Both the position numbers and the translations under genes were made by a program. Below, in pieces: positions 32,571-41,652 of a stretch of 64,000 nt of DNA. The first letter of the stretch is position 1. Each line of letters begins with the position of its first letter. Source of the stretch: Aromatoleum toluclasticum ATCC 700605 (GTDB lineage: Bacteria > Pseudomonadota > Gammaproteobacteria > Burkholderiales > Rhodocyclaceae); contig NZ_KB899512.1 in assembly GCF_000378245.1 (NCBI RefSeq), positions 28,768-92,767 on the forward strand. The letters run 5' to 3'. Below the pieces are notes generated by a model. It was not told the origin of the DNA, did not search any database, and was given only the letters and a program-made list of their open reading frames with translations.

Positions 32571-33209
32571 TCAATAGCCGACCGTGAAGCGCCGCCGCGA
32601 GTGCGCCGGGCGCTCCAGCTCGTCGATCATCGCCACGGCGTAGTCCTCGACCGAGATACGGCTCTCGCCCTGCGCATCGGCCAGCAGCTGGTCGGTGCCC
32701 AGGCGGAAGCGGCCGGTGCGCTCGCCCGGTTCCAGCCAAGCCGAGGGACTCAGCATCGTCCACTCGAGTTCGGGCTCGGCGCGCAGCAGCTTCAGCGCCT
32801 CGCGCGCCCCTTCGGCCGTGCCCTTCCACTGCGCCGGGAATTCGGGTGTATCGACGAGCTGCACGCCTGGCGCCACCTCGAGGCTTCCGGCTCCGCCGAC
32901 GACCAGCAGGCGCGGCACGCGCGCCTGCTTCGCCGCGGCGATGATGGAGCGCATGCCCTGCACGTAGTAGCCATACACGTCGGCCTGCGCGTGGCCGCTG
33001 AAGGCGCTCACGACCGCATCGTGGCCCGCCAGCCGGGGCGCGAGCGCCGCACCGTCGAGCACGTCGGCCCCGACGGTTTCGAGGCCCGGTTGCGCCGCCA
33101 GCTTCGCGGGATTGGAAACGATGGCCGTGACACGATGGCCGCGCGCGAGCGCTTCCTTCAGCAGGGCGGAACCGACGAAACCGGATGCGCCGATGAGAAC
33201 GATGTTCAT
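32571..33209 (-). CDS. NAD(P)-binding epimerase/NmrA-like oxidoreductase
   Basis: A 212-residue Rossmann protein with NVLIGASG-type motif IVLIGASGFVGSALL at residues 3-17 and VVGGAGSLEV in the middle, the atypical SDR (YwnB/NmrA-like) group without a clear YxxxK pair. ATG 33209 gives a normal start; upstream in-frame codons would add nine residues without a ribosome binding site. It is divergent from a LysR gene 147 bp away, which is a typical regulator-target arrangement. Confidence 0.88.
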   Translation of the reverse strand: MNIVLIGASGFVGSALLKEALARGHRVTAIVSNPAKLAAQPGLETVGADVLDGAALAPRLAGHDAVVSAFSGHAQADVYGYYVQGMRSIIAAAKQARVPRLLVVGGAGSLEVAPGVQLVDTPEFPAQWKGTAEGAREALKLLRAEPELEWTMLSPSAWLEPGERTGRFRLGTDQLLADAQGESRISVEDYAVAMIDELERPAHSRRRFTVGY

Positions 33210-33356
33210 GGATGTCACCTTTGTCGAGCGATACAAGGGGAGGGGAGTTGAGGGGGTGATGTCTGCAACGGCGTCATCATCACACCACTGATTGTTTTCA
33301 AAAACGGTTCAGTCCAGAATTCACTGTTTTTCATACAACGACAAAGAACACCTCCC

Positions 33357-34355
33357 ATGGGCATCGCGGACCGCATCGACCTCAACGGATTGCTGATCTT
33401 CGCCGCCGTCGCCGACGCCGGCGGCTTCACGGCTGCCGCCGATCGCCTGGGCATCGCCAAGGCCAAGGTCAGCATCGAGATCGGCCGCCTCGAGACGCAA
33501 CTCGGGATCAGCCTGTTCAGCCGCACGACGCGCCGCGTCGCCCTCACCGACGCCGGCCACACCCTGTACGCCGAGTGCGTGCCGCGGCTGCGCGGCATCG
33601 AGGACGCCCTCGCGCAGCTCGGCAGCCCGTCCGCGGAGCTGAACGGCACGCTGCGCATCGGCTGCACCGTCGATCACGCCGTGCAATCGCTAGGCCGGGT
33701 CGTCGCCGAGTTCGCGGCCCGGCACCCGCTCCTGCAGATCGAGCTGCGCACCAACGACCAGGTCGTCGATCTCGTAGAGGAAGGGCTGGACGTGAGCTTC
33801 CGCATGGGCTGGCTGCGCGACTCGTCGATGCGCGCGCTCAAGCTCTCGGACTTCGCCCAGTACATCGTCGCGTCGCCGGACTACCTGGCGCGCGCCGGAC
33901 AGCCGCAACACCCCGCAGAGCTTGCGCGGCACGAATGGGTCGCGCTGACGCTGCTGCCGACGCCGCTGACCTGGAGCTTCACCCATGCCGACGGGGAAAG
34001 CTGCTGCGTGCGCACCCGCGGCCACCTGCGCGCCGATTCCGCGGCGGCGCTGCGCGCCCTGCTCGAAGGCGGCGCCGGGATCTCGGCGCTCGACCAGTTC
34101 AGCGCCCGGCCGGCGATCGACAGCGGCCGGCTCGTACGAGTGCTGTCCGATTGGACGCCGCCCGGCGGCGGCCTGTACGCGGTCTATGCGCCGGGCCGGC
34201 ACCAGCCCGCCCACGCGCGGCAGTTCGTCGACTTCTATCGCCGCCGGCTGCACCAGCGCCTCGACGAGTGTTTCGGCGCACCTCCGTCCGCGGGCGCGTC
34301 GAATGATGACGGCGAGGCCCCATCCCGGCCGGCACGCCCCGCAAACTCACGCTAG
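33357..34355 (+). CDS. LysR-family transcriptional regulator
   Basis: A 332-residue LysR regulator. The HTH is in residues 10-68 (GGFTAAADRLGIAKAKVSIEIGRLE) and an effector domain with SFRMGWLRDSSM and GAGISALDQF covers about 95-300. It is of the CrgA/AaeR-like clade. It lies divergent to the NmrA-like oxidoreductase and probably controls it. The C-terminal tail beyond residue 305 is low-complexity Pro/Ala. Confidence 0.92.
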   Translation: MGIADRIDLNGLLIFAAVADAGGFTAAADRLGIAKAKVSIEIGRLETQLGISLFSRTTRRVALTDAGHTLYAECVPRLRGIEDALAQLGSPSAELNGTLRIGCTVDHAVQSLGRVVAEFAARHPLLQIELRTNDQVVDLVEEGLDVSFRMGWLRDSSMRALKLSDFAQYIVASPDYLARAGQPQHPAELARHEWVALTLLPTPLTWSFTHADGESCCVRTRGHLRADSAAALRALLEGGAGISALDQFSARPAIDSGRLVRVLSDWTPPGGGLYAVYAPGRHQPAHARQFVDFYRRRLHQRLDECFGAPPSAGASNDDGEAPSRPARPANSR

Positions 34356-34413
34356 AATGGCGCCCGCCTGCCGTTTCGATGCATCCGGCATCCTGCCGCG
34401 GCGGCGGATATCC

Positions 34414-35556
34414 ATGACCGAATCGAGCCCCGCCCCCTCTCCCGTGCTGTCGCGCCCCCTGCTGCTGGGCATCGCGCTGTCGCTCGCGCTGCATCTCGCG
34501 GTGCTGATCGGCCCGCAGGTCGATCTGAGCCCCCTGCCCGACCTGCAGCGCCTCGACGTGACGCTGGTGCGCACGGCGCCGCAGGTCGCGGTGAGCGAGT
34601 CGCCCCCGCCCGCGCCGCCGCCCGCAAGGAAGAAACCGCCGCGCCCGCAGGCGGAGCCGAAGACGGCGCAGGCGAGCATCACCGACAAGCCCCTCGCGCA
34701 GCCCGAAACCGCACCCGAGCCGGTCGCGGCAAGCGAACCGCCCCCCGAGCCTGAACCGGCGCCCGAAGCGCTTGCCGAGCCTGCCCCGGAAAGCGCAGCG
34801 GACACCGCGGCGCCCGCAACCGAATCCGCCGCCACCGCAGAAGCCGCTCAAGCCGCCGAAGCCACGTCCGTTGCCGGCGGCGGCGGGCAGGCCTGGCCGC
34901 GCGCCGGCCGCATCGCCTACATGGCGCTGATGGGCGAAAAGCAGTTCCCCATGGGCAAGGCGACGCACCAGTGGGAAGTCGCCGGCGACGGCAGCTACCG
35001 CATCTCCGAGCTCGTGGAGCCGACCGCCGTGGCCGCGCTCCCGTGGTTCCGCCCCGGACGCAAGCTCCGCGAAAGCACCGGCCGGCTCACCGAAACCGGC
35101 CTGCGTCCCGAACGTTTCACCGAACGCGAGGACGGCCGGCCCGGCGAGGTCGTCGCGGAACTCGACCGCACGGCAGGCGAACTCCGCGGCGCCGGCACCA
35201 CGGAAACCCTGCCCGACAACGCGCAGGACATCCTGTCCCTGCTCTATCAGCTAGGCTACCCCGGCGCCGCTGCCGGCGGCACGTTGCCCGTCACGGCGGG
35301 GGGCGCGCTGCGCAGTTTCCAGCTCGAAACGATCGGCGAAGAGACCGTGCACCTGCCTTTCGGCGAGGGCTGGCGCACCCGCCACGTCCGCGCACGCTAC
35401 GGCAGCGCGCGCGAGATGACCGACGTCTGGCTCGCGACCGACCACTTCGGCCTGCCCGTGCTGATCCGCACCATCGACGCGAAAGGCGTCGTCTACTACC
35501 TCGTCGCGACCGAACTGCTGGTCAGCCGCGACGCGATGCCGTCCGCAGCACGCTGA
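34414..35556 (+). CDS. DUF3108 domain protein with TonB-like N-terminus
   Basis: A 380-residue envelope protein. One N-terminal membrane anchor lies at residues 16-36, then a Pro/Ala/Glu-rich periplasmic linker (about 50-165) resembling TonB, then a DUF3108 domain (about 170-375) with WEVAGDGSYRISELVE and DVWLATDHFGLPVLIR. The long charged linker suggests it spans the periplasm. Function is unknown. ATG 34414 is used; the earlier in-frame region overlaps the LysR gene. Confidence 0.82.
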   Translation: MTESSPAPSPVLSRPLLLGIALSLALHLAVLIGPQVDLSPLPDLQRLDVTLVRTAPQVAVSESPPPAPPPARKKPPRPQAEPKTAQASITDKPLAQPETAPEPVAASEPPPEPEPAPEALAEPAPESAADTAAPATESAATAEAAQAAEATSVAGGGGQAWPRAGRIAYMALMGEKQFPMGKATHQWEVAGDGSYRISELVEPTAVAALPWFRPGRKLRESTGRLTETGLRPERFTEREDGRPGEVVAELDRTAGELRGAGTTETLPDNAQDILSLLYQLGYPGAAAGGTLPVTAGGALRSFQLETIGEETVHLPFGEGWRTRHVRARYGSAREMTDVWLATDHFGLPVLIRTIDAKGVVYYLVATELLVSRDAMPSAAR

Positions 35557-35720
35557 CCCCCGGCGTTCGGCCGCCCGCGGGCCGCACCCACGGGCGCCCC
35601 CGCGCCGGCTTGCTTTCGCATGATCCTCGCCTACCATCAATGCATGCCGGGCGGAACGCCGCAGCATGCCTGACGGGTGGCACCCGCATCGGCAAGTCAC
35701 CCCGACGCGGAGGACATGCC

Positions 35721-36704
35721 ATGCTGTTCATCACCAGCAGAATGCCGACCCACAACACCGAGCCGGAACTCAACCCGGACTTCGTCTTCGACCTCGGCAA
35801 CAATGCCTCGAGCCGGGCCTTCTACTGTTGCCGGCGCAAGAAGAAGGACAGCTACGAAGAGATCGGCAGCAAAGCACTGCTCAGTGCGATCAAGGAGTCG
35901 AAGTATCGCCAGGTCCTGCTCTACATCCACGGCTTCTCGAACCTCCCCGACGCAGTGTTCAAGAACGTCGAGGAATTCCAGACCCTGTGCAACAAGAAAA
36001 AGGCCGGCGAGGTGCTGGTCGTGCCGGTGATCTGGCCCTGCGACAACGACCTCGGCATCGTCAAGGACTACTGGGACGACCAGAAGGCCGCCGACCAGAG
36101 CGCCTTCGCGCTCGCGCGCATGTTCCAGAAATTCATGGAGTGGCGCGCCTCGACCGAATACAACCCCGAGGACGACCCCTGCCTCAAGCGCATCAACGTG
36201 CTGGCGCACTCGATGGGCAACCGCGTGCTGCGCCAGACCCTCGCGAACTGGCGCCGCTACGACCAGCCGCAGGGCCTGCCGCTGCTGTTCCGCAACACCT
36301 TCCTGGTCGCCGCCGACATCGTCAATGAATCACTGAACCGCGGCGAAGCTGGCGAACTGATCTGCCACGCCTCGCGCAACGTCGTCGTGTATTACGCCTC
36401 CGACGATCTCGCGCTGCGTGCGAGCAAGGTCTCCAACCTGCGCAACGCCGAAGCTTCGCGCCGGCTGGGCCACACCGGGCCGGAGGACATGGAGCGCACG
36501 CCGAAGAACGTCTATGCGATCGACTGCGACGACGTGAACACCCGCTACGACCCACCCAAGGGCCACTCCTACTTCCGCTCCGGCGACAAGAAGGGCGAGC
36601 CGGGCGTGGTCTTCGACCACATCTTCAACACCATACTGAGCGGACGGGTGTTCCCCAGCGACGAGTTCCGCAAGTCGAGCATCCTGGAGCTGCCGGGCGC
36701 CTAG
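35721..36704 (+). CDS. DUF900-like alpha/beta hydrolase
   Basis: A 327-residue cytosolic alpha/beta hydrolase of the DUF900 type: LLYIHGFSN as oxyanion strand and loop, NVLAHSMGNRVLRQT as nucleophile elbow (Ser in HSMG), an Asp in VAADIVNES or the YYASDDLAL segment, and the C-terminal His in GHSYFRSG or FDHIFN. The substrate is unknown. It lies alone between a DUF3108 gene and a response regulator. A GGAGG at 35709-35713 supports the start. Confidence 0.82.
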   Translation: MLFITSRMPTHNTEPELNPDFVFDLGNNASSRAFYCCRRKKKDSYEEIGSKALLSAIKESKYRQVLLYIHGFSNLPDAVFKNVEEFQTLCNKKKAGEVLVVPVIWPCDNDLGIVKDYWDDQKAADQSAFALARMFQKFMEWRASTEYNPEDDPCLKRINVLAHSMGNRVLRQTLANWRRYDQPQGLPLLFRNTFLVAADIVNESLNRGEAGELICHASRNVVVYYASDDLALRASKVSNLRNAEASRRLGHTGPEDMERTPKNVYAIDCDDVNTRYDPPKGHSYFRSGDKKGEPGVVFDHIFNTILSGRVFPSDEFRKSSILELPGA

Positions 36705-36872
36705 ACCTTCTCCGTTACTGCCTGCAACGCCTCCACCAGCGCCATCGCGGCGCCCGGCCGCCGCGAAGTATAGTTTACCTTGCAAAGTAAGCATCTACAC
36801 CGTGACAAGGCTGGACTCGGCGAAAAGCTCGCGTACCATCTTCCCAACCTACCCACCCGGCGCGCGTGGACG

Positions 36873-37637
36873 ATGAATGCCCGACACTATGTACTGATCA
36901 TCGAGGACGACCCCTTCCACCGGGCGCTGTATACGAGCAAGCTCAAGGAGCAGGGCAGCGACATCCGCATCCTGTCCTCGGAGAACGGCTATGCCGCGCT
37001 GATGGCGCTGTCGGAGCGCACCCCGGACCTGATCATCCTCGACCTGCGCATGCCCAAATTCGACGGCGTCGCCTTCCTCGACGTCGTGAAATCCAAGCCC
37101 GAATACGACACGCTGCCCGTCCTCGTGATCAGCTCGGCCCCAAGCGACTTCGCCCGCATCCGCAGCGCATACAAGAACGTCTTCATGTTCGCCAAGCCCG
37201 TGCGCGCCGAACTCTTCGAGCGCGCCGTGCGCTGGGGCCTGCGCCTGGGCGAGTCGGCCCGGGCGCCGAGCACGACGGTCGAGTCCCGGCACTCGCTCAT
37301 CGACTTCGAGCACATGAAGCTCTACCTCGGCCCCGACCGCACGATCCAGCAGGCCATTGCGAGGGAATTCCACAGGCTCGCCGCGGACCGCATCTCGGCC
37401 CTCGACCGGCTCGCGTGCAACGGCGACCTGCGCGGCGTGCTGGACTTCTGCCACGCGATGGAAGGCGGCGCCGAAGCGATCGGCGCCCACGAGGTGCTGG
37501 GCGCCGTCGAGTCCCTGCGGGCGGCCGCGCGCGCCGGCAATGGCGAGGCCGTGCGCGGCCATGCACGGGAATTCGCCGAGGTGCTGCGGCGCTTCTGTGC
37601 CGACCTGGCGCGCGAATTCGCCCTCGACGCGGATTGA
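36873..37637 (+). CDS. Receiver-Hpt two-domain protein
   Basis: A 254-residue protein. The receiver domain (residues 5-120) has the complete pocket E11-D12-D13, phosphoacceptor D57 in DLRMPKFDG and K108. The C-terminal half is a helical Hpt-like domain with H194 in CHAMEGGAEAIGA, where the usual HxLKG reads HAMEG. There is no DNA-binding or enzymatic domain, so it should relay phosphate between a hybrid kinase and another regulator. No kinase is adjacent. Confidence 0.85.
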   Translation: MNARHYVLIIEDDPFHRALYTSKLKEQGSDIRILSSENGYAALMALSERTPDLIILDLRMPKFDGVAFLDVVKSKPEYDTLPVLVISSAPSDFARIRSAYKNVFMFAKPVRAELFERAVRWGLRLGESARAPSTTVESRHSLIDFEHMKLYLGPDRTIQQAIAREFHRLAADRISALDRLACNGDLRGVLDFCHAMEGGAEAIGAHEVLGAVESLRAAARAGNGEAVRGHAREFAEVLRRFCADLAREFALDAD

Positions 37638-37848
37638 CGCGCCCGGCCCGCGCGGGCCTGCACATTGACGCTCGCGCCCCGAAACGGTAACATTTCCAAT
37701 GACCATACGCGCAGCAGGTAATAGTTCCGCCTGACCTACCGCACTAAGCTCGTCCCGGCGGCACACCCGCTCCCGGCCGGCGGGTCCCACAGAGGCGCGC
37801 CCGTCCCAGGATGGCGGATCCTGGCGAACCGGCGACGGAGAAGGCCGC

Positions 37849-38469
37849 ATGGAACACGACGCAACGCCGCTGGACCGCACCGCGCAGGCGCACAGACCCG
37901 CGGCGGCCCCGGCTCCCCGCCCACCGGCGCTGAGCGTGGTCGGCAAGCACGAACGCAACGATACGCGCCGCCGCAACCTGATCATGCTCACCGCGGCGCG
38001 CGGCGCGAAGATCGCGCTGACCCATGCCGCGAACCTCACCAGCAGCCGCGTGAGCCTGATGACCTCGGGCCGCAAGCCGGTATCCGATCCGTTCGCGCAG
38101 GCGATCGAGCAGGCGCTCGAGCTGCCGTCGGGCTGGCTCGACGTGCCGCAGACGCGCGAGAAAGTGCCGCAATCGGTGTGGGACGTCCTCGGCGCGCCGT
38201 CGAGCGCGGATATCGACGCCCACCCGCCCGCCGGCCTGCCGCGAACGCATCCGGGCACGGGTCCGCTCGGCGATGCAGACGCCACCATCGCGGCACTGCT
38301 TTCGCAGGCCGCCGCCGCGCCGACTGCGCTGTTCGACAAGCCGCGCGCAACCGTCGGCCCGATCGCCGAGGCGCTCGCCCGAACCATCCTCAACCTGTCG
38401 CGCAGCGACAAGCTGTCCGAGCGCAAGGCATTCCAGCTGCTGGGCGCCCTGCTCAACGACGACGCCTGA
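37849..38469 (+). CDS. Conserved hypothetical protein with predicted HTH
   Basis: A 206-residue basic protein. After a Pro/Ala-rich N-terminus, residues about 42-95 (LIMLTAARG...LTHAANLTSSRVSLMTSGRKP...ELPSGWLD) look like a Cro/CI-type helix-turn-helix, and the C-terminal part contains SRSDKLSERKAFQLLGAL. It could be a transcriptional regulator. No close family is recognised and no partner is obvious. Confidence 0.6.
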   Translation: MEHDATPLDRTAQAHRPAAAPAPRPPALSVVGKHERNDTRRRNLIMLTAARGAKIALTHAANLTSSRVSLMTSGRKPVSDPFAQAIEQALELPSGWLDVPQTREKVPQSVWDVLGAPSSADIDAHPPAGLPRTHPGTGPLGDADATIAALLSQAAAAPTALFDKPRATVGPIAEALARTILNLSRSDKLSERKAFQLLGALLNDDA

Positions 38470-38501
38470 GCGCCCCCCGGCCAGGGAACCGCAGCTCACC
38501 G

Positions 38502-38765
38502 ATGCTGCTCAACGCCCTGCGCAGCCTGTTCGGCGCGCTCGCCCTCGTCGTCAGCCAAGCGTCCGCGGGCGCCGGTCAGGCCCCCGTCCTGATCGGCCTC
38601 GACGCCGAATTCGGACACAAGACCAGCACTTCCGCCCAGGCGATCCAGCAGGGCATAGAGATCGCAATCGACGAGGACACCGGGGCTCGCGGACCGCGCC
38701 TCAGGCCTGATTCGCGGCCCGGTCTGCGGCTTCAGCCGCCTCCTGCACGACGGCCGGTGGCGTGA
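38502..38765 (+). pseudogene. Truncated LivK-like periplasmic ligand-binding protein
   Basis: The frame opens with a signal peptide (to about residue 24) and then LIGLDAEFGHKTSTSAQAIQ, followed by QGIEIAIDE, which is the N-terminal start of a branched-chain amino acid/amide-type ABC periplasmic binding protein. Such proteins have about 380 residues, but similarity is lost around residue 60 (near base 38690), where the sequence becomes the antisense of the convergent PAS gene. It is therefore a 5' remnant. Promoter and start look intact, so a short product could still be made. Confidence 0.75.
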
Positions 38766-39153
38766 CGTCGCGGAAGGCCGTCACGACCCGGGCGACGTGC
38801 CCGTCCCGACCGGACACCGGCATCGCGTCCATGCGCAGCAGATGCAGTTCGCCGCCGAGAAGGCAGCCGACCACGCGCCCCCTGACCGCCCGTCCCAGAC
38901 ACAGCGCCTTCACTGCGGGCAGTTCCGACAGGGCCAGATGGCCGCCGTCCGCCTCGCACAGGGCCCAGGTATTGTCCAGCCCGAGACCGGAGAGGCCGTG
39001 AAAACCGAGGCGGCCGCGCGCGATGTCGTTCGCGTATTCGATCGCGCCGTCCGGTGCATGCGACAGGATCCCCACCTCCAGCCCGGAGAGGAAATCACCG
39101 TAACGCACGACAGTGTCGATGTCGATCGTGGATGGAAGGTCGGCTAGGAGCAT
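38701..39153 (-). CDS. PAS-domain protein, probably a truncated or stand-alone sensor
   Basis: A 150-residue protein consisting mainly of one PAS domain: GILSHAPDGAIEYANDIARGRLGF, then LHLLRMDAMPVSGRDG and VVTAFRDVTPP, which normally leads into a kinase or GGDEF output. The protein stops here after a short Ala-rich tail, so the output domain is missing. ATG 39153 has AAGGAAT upstream; a TTG at 39231 would extend it. It converges on the LivK remnant with overlap. Confidence 0.7.
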   Translation of the reverse strand: MLLADLPSTIDIDTVVRYGDFLSGLEVGILSHAPDGAIEYANDIARGRLGFHGLSGLGLDNTWALCEADGGHLALSELPAVKALCLGRAVRGRVVGCLLGGELHLLRMDAMPVSGRDGHVARVVTAFRDVTPPAVVQEAAEAADRAANQA

Positions 39154-39482
39154 GGGCAAAGATTCCTTGACGTCCCTGGAGCGGACGAATCCGGGCACGT
39201 CACGTGTCGTGCCTGTCGCCGCCGATTTCAATCATGTCGCAAACGCGGGAACAGGTCACGTCAGCAAACGTTACATAAAGCTATCCAATTATTACCACTT
39301 CCGCAACACGGATTATTACCTTTTGCGAACGCCCGGCCGCCCGCTTCGCTCCACCCCGTTTCCGAAGCAAAACAATAAAGGAGCAGATTGCAACCATACG
39401 CCTTTTCCCGAAGGTTCCTGATACAGGAGAGGGCGCAGAAACGTTTACCTATGGTATCTTTACGTAAAATACGATAGACGCG
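39154..39482. other. AT-rich intergenic region between divergent PAS genes
   Basis: This 329-bp gap is clearly lower in GC than its surroundings. It contains runs such as CCAATTATTACC and a 10-bp palindrome TTTACGTAAA (39459-39468) about 15 bp before the start of the rightward PAS remnant. It must hold promoters for the divergent genes. No gene, tRNA or riboswitch is apparent. Confidence 0.5.
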
Positions 39483-39724
39483 ATGCACTCACCAGCGCAA
39501 CAAATATTCAACAGCCTGAGCGACGGACTGATCGTGTTCGCGCGCAGCGGCCACGTGCGCTTCGCCAACCGAGCGGCGGCCGAGGCGGTGCGCGTGCACG
39601 CGGGCAATGACTCGCTGCCCGCAGCGATCCGCGCCGAAGTCGAGCGCACGGTCGAAGGCCCGCTGCCCGCCGACCTCGACGTCGACGCGCTGCAGGCGGA
39701 CGCCGGCGCGCACGCCCTCCTGCC
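39483..39724 (+). pseudogene. Truncated PAS-domain gene
   Basis: About 80 residues from ATG 39483 read as the first part of a PAS-type sensor (LSDGLIVFARSGHVRFANRA, then a helix with EVERTVEG). The sequence then runs without a stop directly into the antisense of the convergent Mut7-C gene at 39725, continuing as a nonsense tail to 39998. The 3' part of the gene, including the rest of PAS and any output domain, is missing. Confidence 0.65.
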
Positions 39725-40468
39725 TCAGCCGTGCGGCAGCAGGCGCCCGATCAGCGCCCGCATCTTTACCCAGTGCGAGCCTTCCCAGAACACCCGCCGG
39801 CACACGTCGCAGGTGCTGAAGCGCGTGTGGCGCTCGCGCACGCTCTCCGGCAGCAGGTGTTCCACGCGGGCCTTGTCGATGGCATGCAGCGGCGCATTGC
39901 ACGCGAGGCACAGCGTGAACGGCCGCGCACTGCGGCCGAGGTCCAGGCGCGCCAGGATCTCCGCGAACTGCAGTTCCGGCTTCAGCGCATGCACATAACA
40001 GCCGTGCGTGATCGTGCGGCGCTTGAGCAGTTCGCGGTCGCGCGTGAGCACGATGCGCCCGTCGTGGGCGGCGATCGCCTCGATGTCGGCATCGGCGAAA
40101 TTGTTGTCGTAGAGCGTGTCGAAGCCGGTCATGCGCAACAGGCGCGCGAGGCCGCCGAGATGGGCGTCGGCGACGAAGCGCGTCGTGCGCAGCGGGTGCG
40201 CGCGCACGCGCAGCAGCGGCGTGATGTCGAAAGTCTCGAAGCGCGGATACACCGACACGCGGTCGCCGTCGCAGATCTGCCGGTCGAAGTCCACCGACTC
40301 GCCGTTGACCAGCACCAGCTCGACCTCGGTGTGGGGCACCCCGAGCGCCTCGATCATGTGCTTGACCGTCGCGGCACGCGCGCAGGGCACCGTAATGTCG
40401 CGATAGCGACGCGCACGGGCGAGGAAGTCGTTGAGTTCCTCGTAGAAGCGGAAGCTCGCCGACACCAT
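39725..40468 (-). CDS. Mut7-C RNase-domain protein with ubiquitin-like N-terminus
   Basis: A 247-residue two-domain protein. Residues 1-80 form a ubiquitin/MoaD-like fold (Mut7-C ubiquitin, with LVLVNGESVDFDRQICDGD). Residues 95-245 form a Mut7-C PIN-like RNase domain with FVADAHLGGLARLLR and VLTRDRELLKR, plus a zinc-ribbon formed by CLACN and CDVC. Acidic residues D (in FVADAH) and D (TRDREL) are consistent with a PIN nuclease. ATG 40468 is selected. The RNA target is unknown. Confidence 0.9.
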   Translation of the reverse strand: MVSASFRFYEELNDFLARARRYRDITVPCARAATVKHMIEALGVPHTEVELVLVNGESVDFDRQICDGDRVSVYPRFETFDITPLLRVRAHPLRTTRFVADAHLGGLARLLRMTGFDTLYDNNFADADIEAIAAHDGRIVLTRDRELLKRRTITHGCYVHALKPELQFAEILARLDLGRSARPFTLCLACNAPLHAIDKARVEHLLPESVRERHTRFSTCDVCRRVFWEGSHWVKMRALIGRLLPHG

Positions 40469-40482
40469 CGCCACACTTCCGA

Positions 40483-41067
40483 TCAGGGCGCCGGCCGCGG
40501 CCGGAAACCGAACCGCTGCGGCACCGCCGCGCGCGTGACGGCCTGCAGCGGCAGGTCCCGCCACCTCACTTGCGAACCTGGTTGCGAACCCGGTTGCGCC
40601 CCCTCCTCCCGGCCGCCCGCCATCACCGCGAGCAGCGCCTCGTCGTCGGCCACGCTGCCGTCGGCGCAGCGGCACTGCGCGAGGAAGGCCGCAAGATCGC
40701 GGTCGTCGAGCAGGCCCGCGCCGAGCTCCGTCTCCAGCAGCACGTTGCCCTCCTCGTCGAGGCAGGCCGCCACGACACCTGCGACCGCGGCGCCGGTATG
40801 CGTCGTCAGCCGGCCATCCGGATGCAGGCGCAGCACCCAGGGCGTGTACTCGAGCGCCACATACACCCGCTGCGGCCCGTTATGCACCAACCAGTTGCCC
40901 GCCTCGTCGCGGCCATAGCCCGCGCTGAGGAAGCCGACCAGACCCGCATGCCCGACCGCCTCGCCCTGCAGCCGCCAGGTGCCGCGGCGGTCGAGCGACA
41001 GCCAGTCGTAGCAGGCGGGAACGTCGGGCCAGCGGGCGAGCACGGCAGGATCGGGGCTGAGGGTCAT
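40483..41067 (-). CDS. Conserved hypothetical protein (DUF2946-unrelated, WLSLDRRG-type)
   Basis: A 194-residue soluble protein beginning MTLSPDPAVLARWPDVP, with repeated short beta-strand blocks (YDWLSLDRRGTWRLQGE; YVALEYTPWVLRLHPDGRL; VLLETELGAGLL) that suggest a beta-rich fold. The C-terminus is basic with a GSQPGSQ repeat. I do not recognise a named family with certainty. A GTG at 41082 could add five residues. The gene is read in the same direction as the Mut7-C gene, 14 bp upstream, so they are likely cotranscribed. Confidence 0.65.
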   Translation of the reverse strand: MTLSPDPAVLARWPDVPACYDWLSLDRRGTWRLQGEAVGHAGLVGFLSAGYGRDEAGNWLVHNGPQRVYVALEYTPWVLRLHPDGRLTTHTGAAVAGVVAACLDEEGNVLLETELGAGLLDDRDLAAFLAQCRCADGSVADDEALLAVMAGGREEGAQPGSQPGSQVRWRDLPLQAVTRAAVPQRFGFRPRPAP

Positions 41068-41191
41068 TACGGCAGAACTCACAGGAAAATCTCAGGATAG
41101 CGCGCCGCGGCCGCGGGCAGAACCCGGCCGCGCATGCGCGCAGCGCCCGAGTCTGGGACAATCGCGCCTGCCCCGTACGCAGGAACCCGCA

Positions 41192-41548
41192 ATGCCCGAA
41201 GTGCTCGTCGTCCTCACCAACTGCCCCGATGAAGCCAGCGCCGAAGCGCTCGCTGCATTGTTGATCGAACGCCGCCTCGCGGCCTGCGTCAACGTCCTCG
41301 CCCCGTGCCGCTCGGTGTACCGCTGGCAGGACAGGATCGAGACCGCGACGGAAGTCCCGCTGCTGATCAAGACCACGCCCGTGCGCTACGTCGAGCTCGA
41401 GGCGGCGATCCGCGCAAACCATCCCTACGAACTTCCGGAAATCGTCGCGGTCCCTGTCATGCGAGGCCTGCCCGGCTATCTGGACTGGGTCGCAGCAGAA
41501 ACCGCGCCGCAACCCGACGACGAAGGCGCCGCCCCGCCCCTGGCCTGA
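41192..41548 (+). CDS. cutA: Divalent cation tolerance protein CutA1
   Basis: A 118-residue CutA1: VLTNCPDEASAEALAALLIERRLAACVN at residues 5-32 and the C-terminal HPYELPEIVAVPVMRGLPGYLDWV are the family signatures; both conserved Cys near the N-terminus are present. CutA1 forms a PII-like trimer linked to metal tolerance, but its molecular role is unsettled. dsbD (once called cutA2/dipZ) follows 104 bp downstream, the arrangement seen in many proteobacteria. Confidence 0.95.
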   Translation: MPEVLVVLTNCPDEASAEALAALLIERRLAACVNVLAPCRSVYRWQDRIETATEVPLLIKTTPVRYVELEAAIRANHPYELPEIVAVPVMRGLPGYLDWVAAETAPQPDDEGAAPPLA

Positions 41549-41652
41549 GCAGGCGCACGACAGATGTCTTGATCCATATCGAAGGCCAGCCGCCCCAAAC
41601 ATCCTAGAATCGGGCCCTACAATCGCGCCACCGCGCACTGCCGACCTACCTC

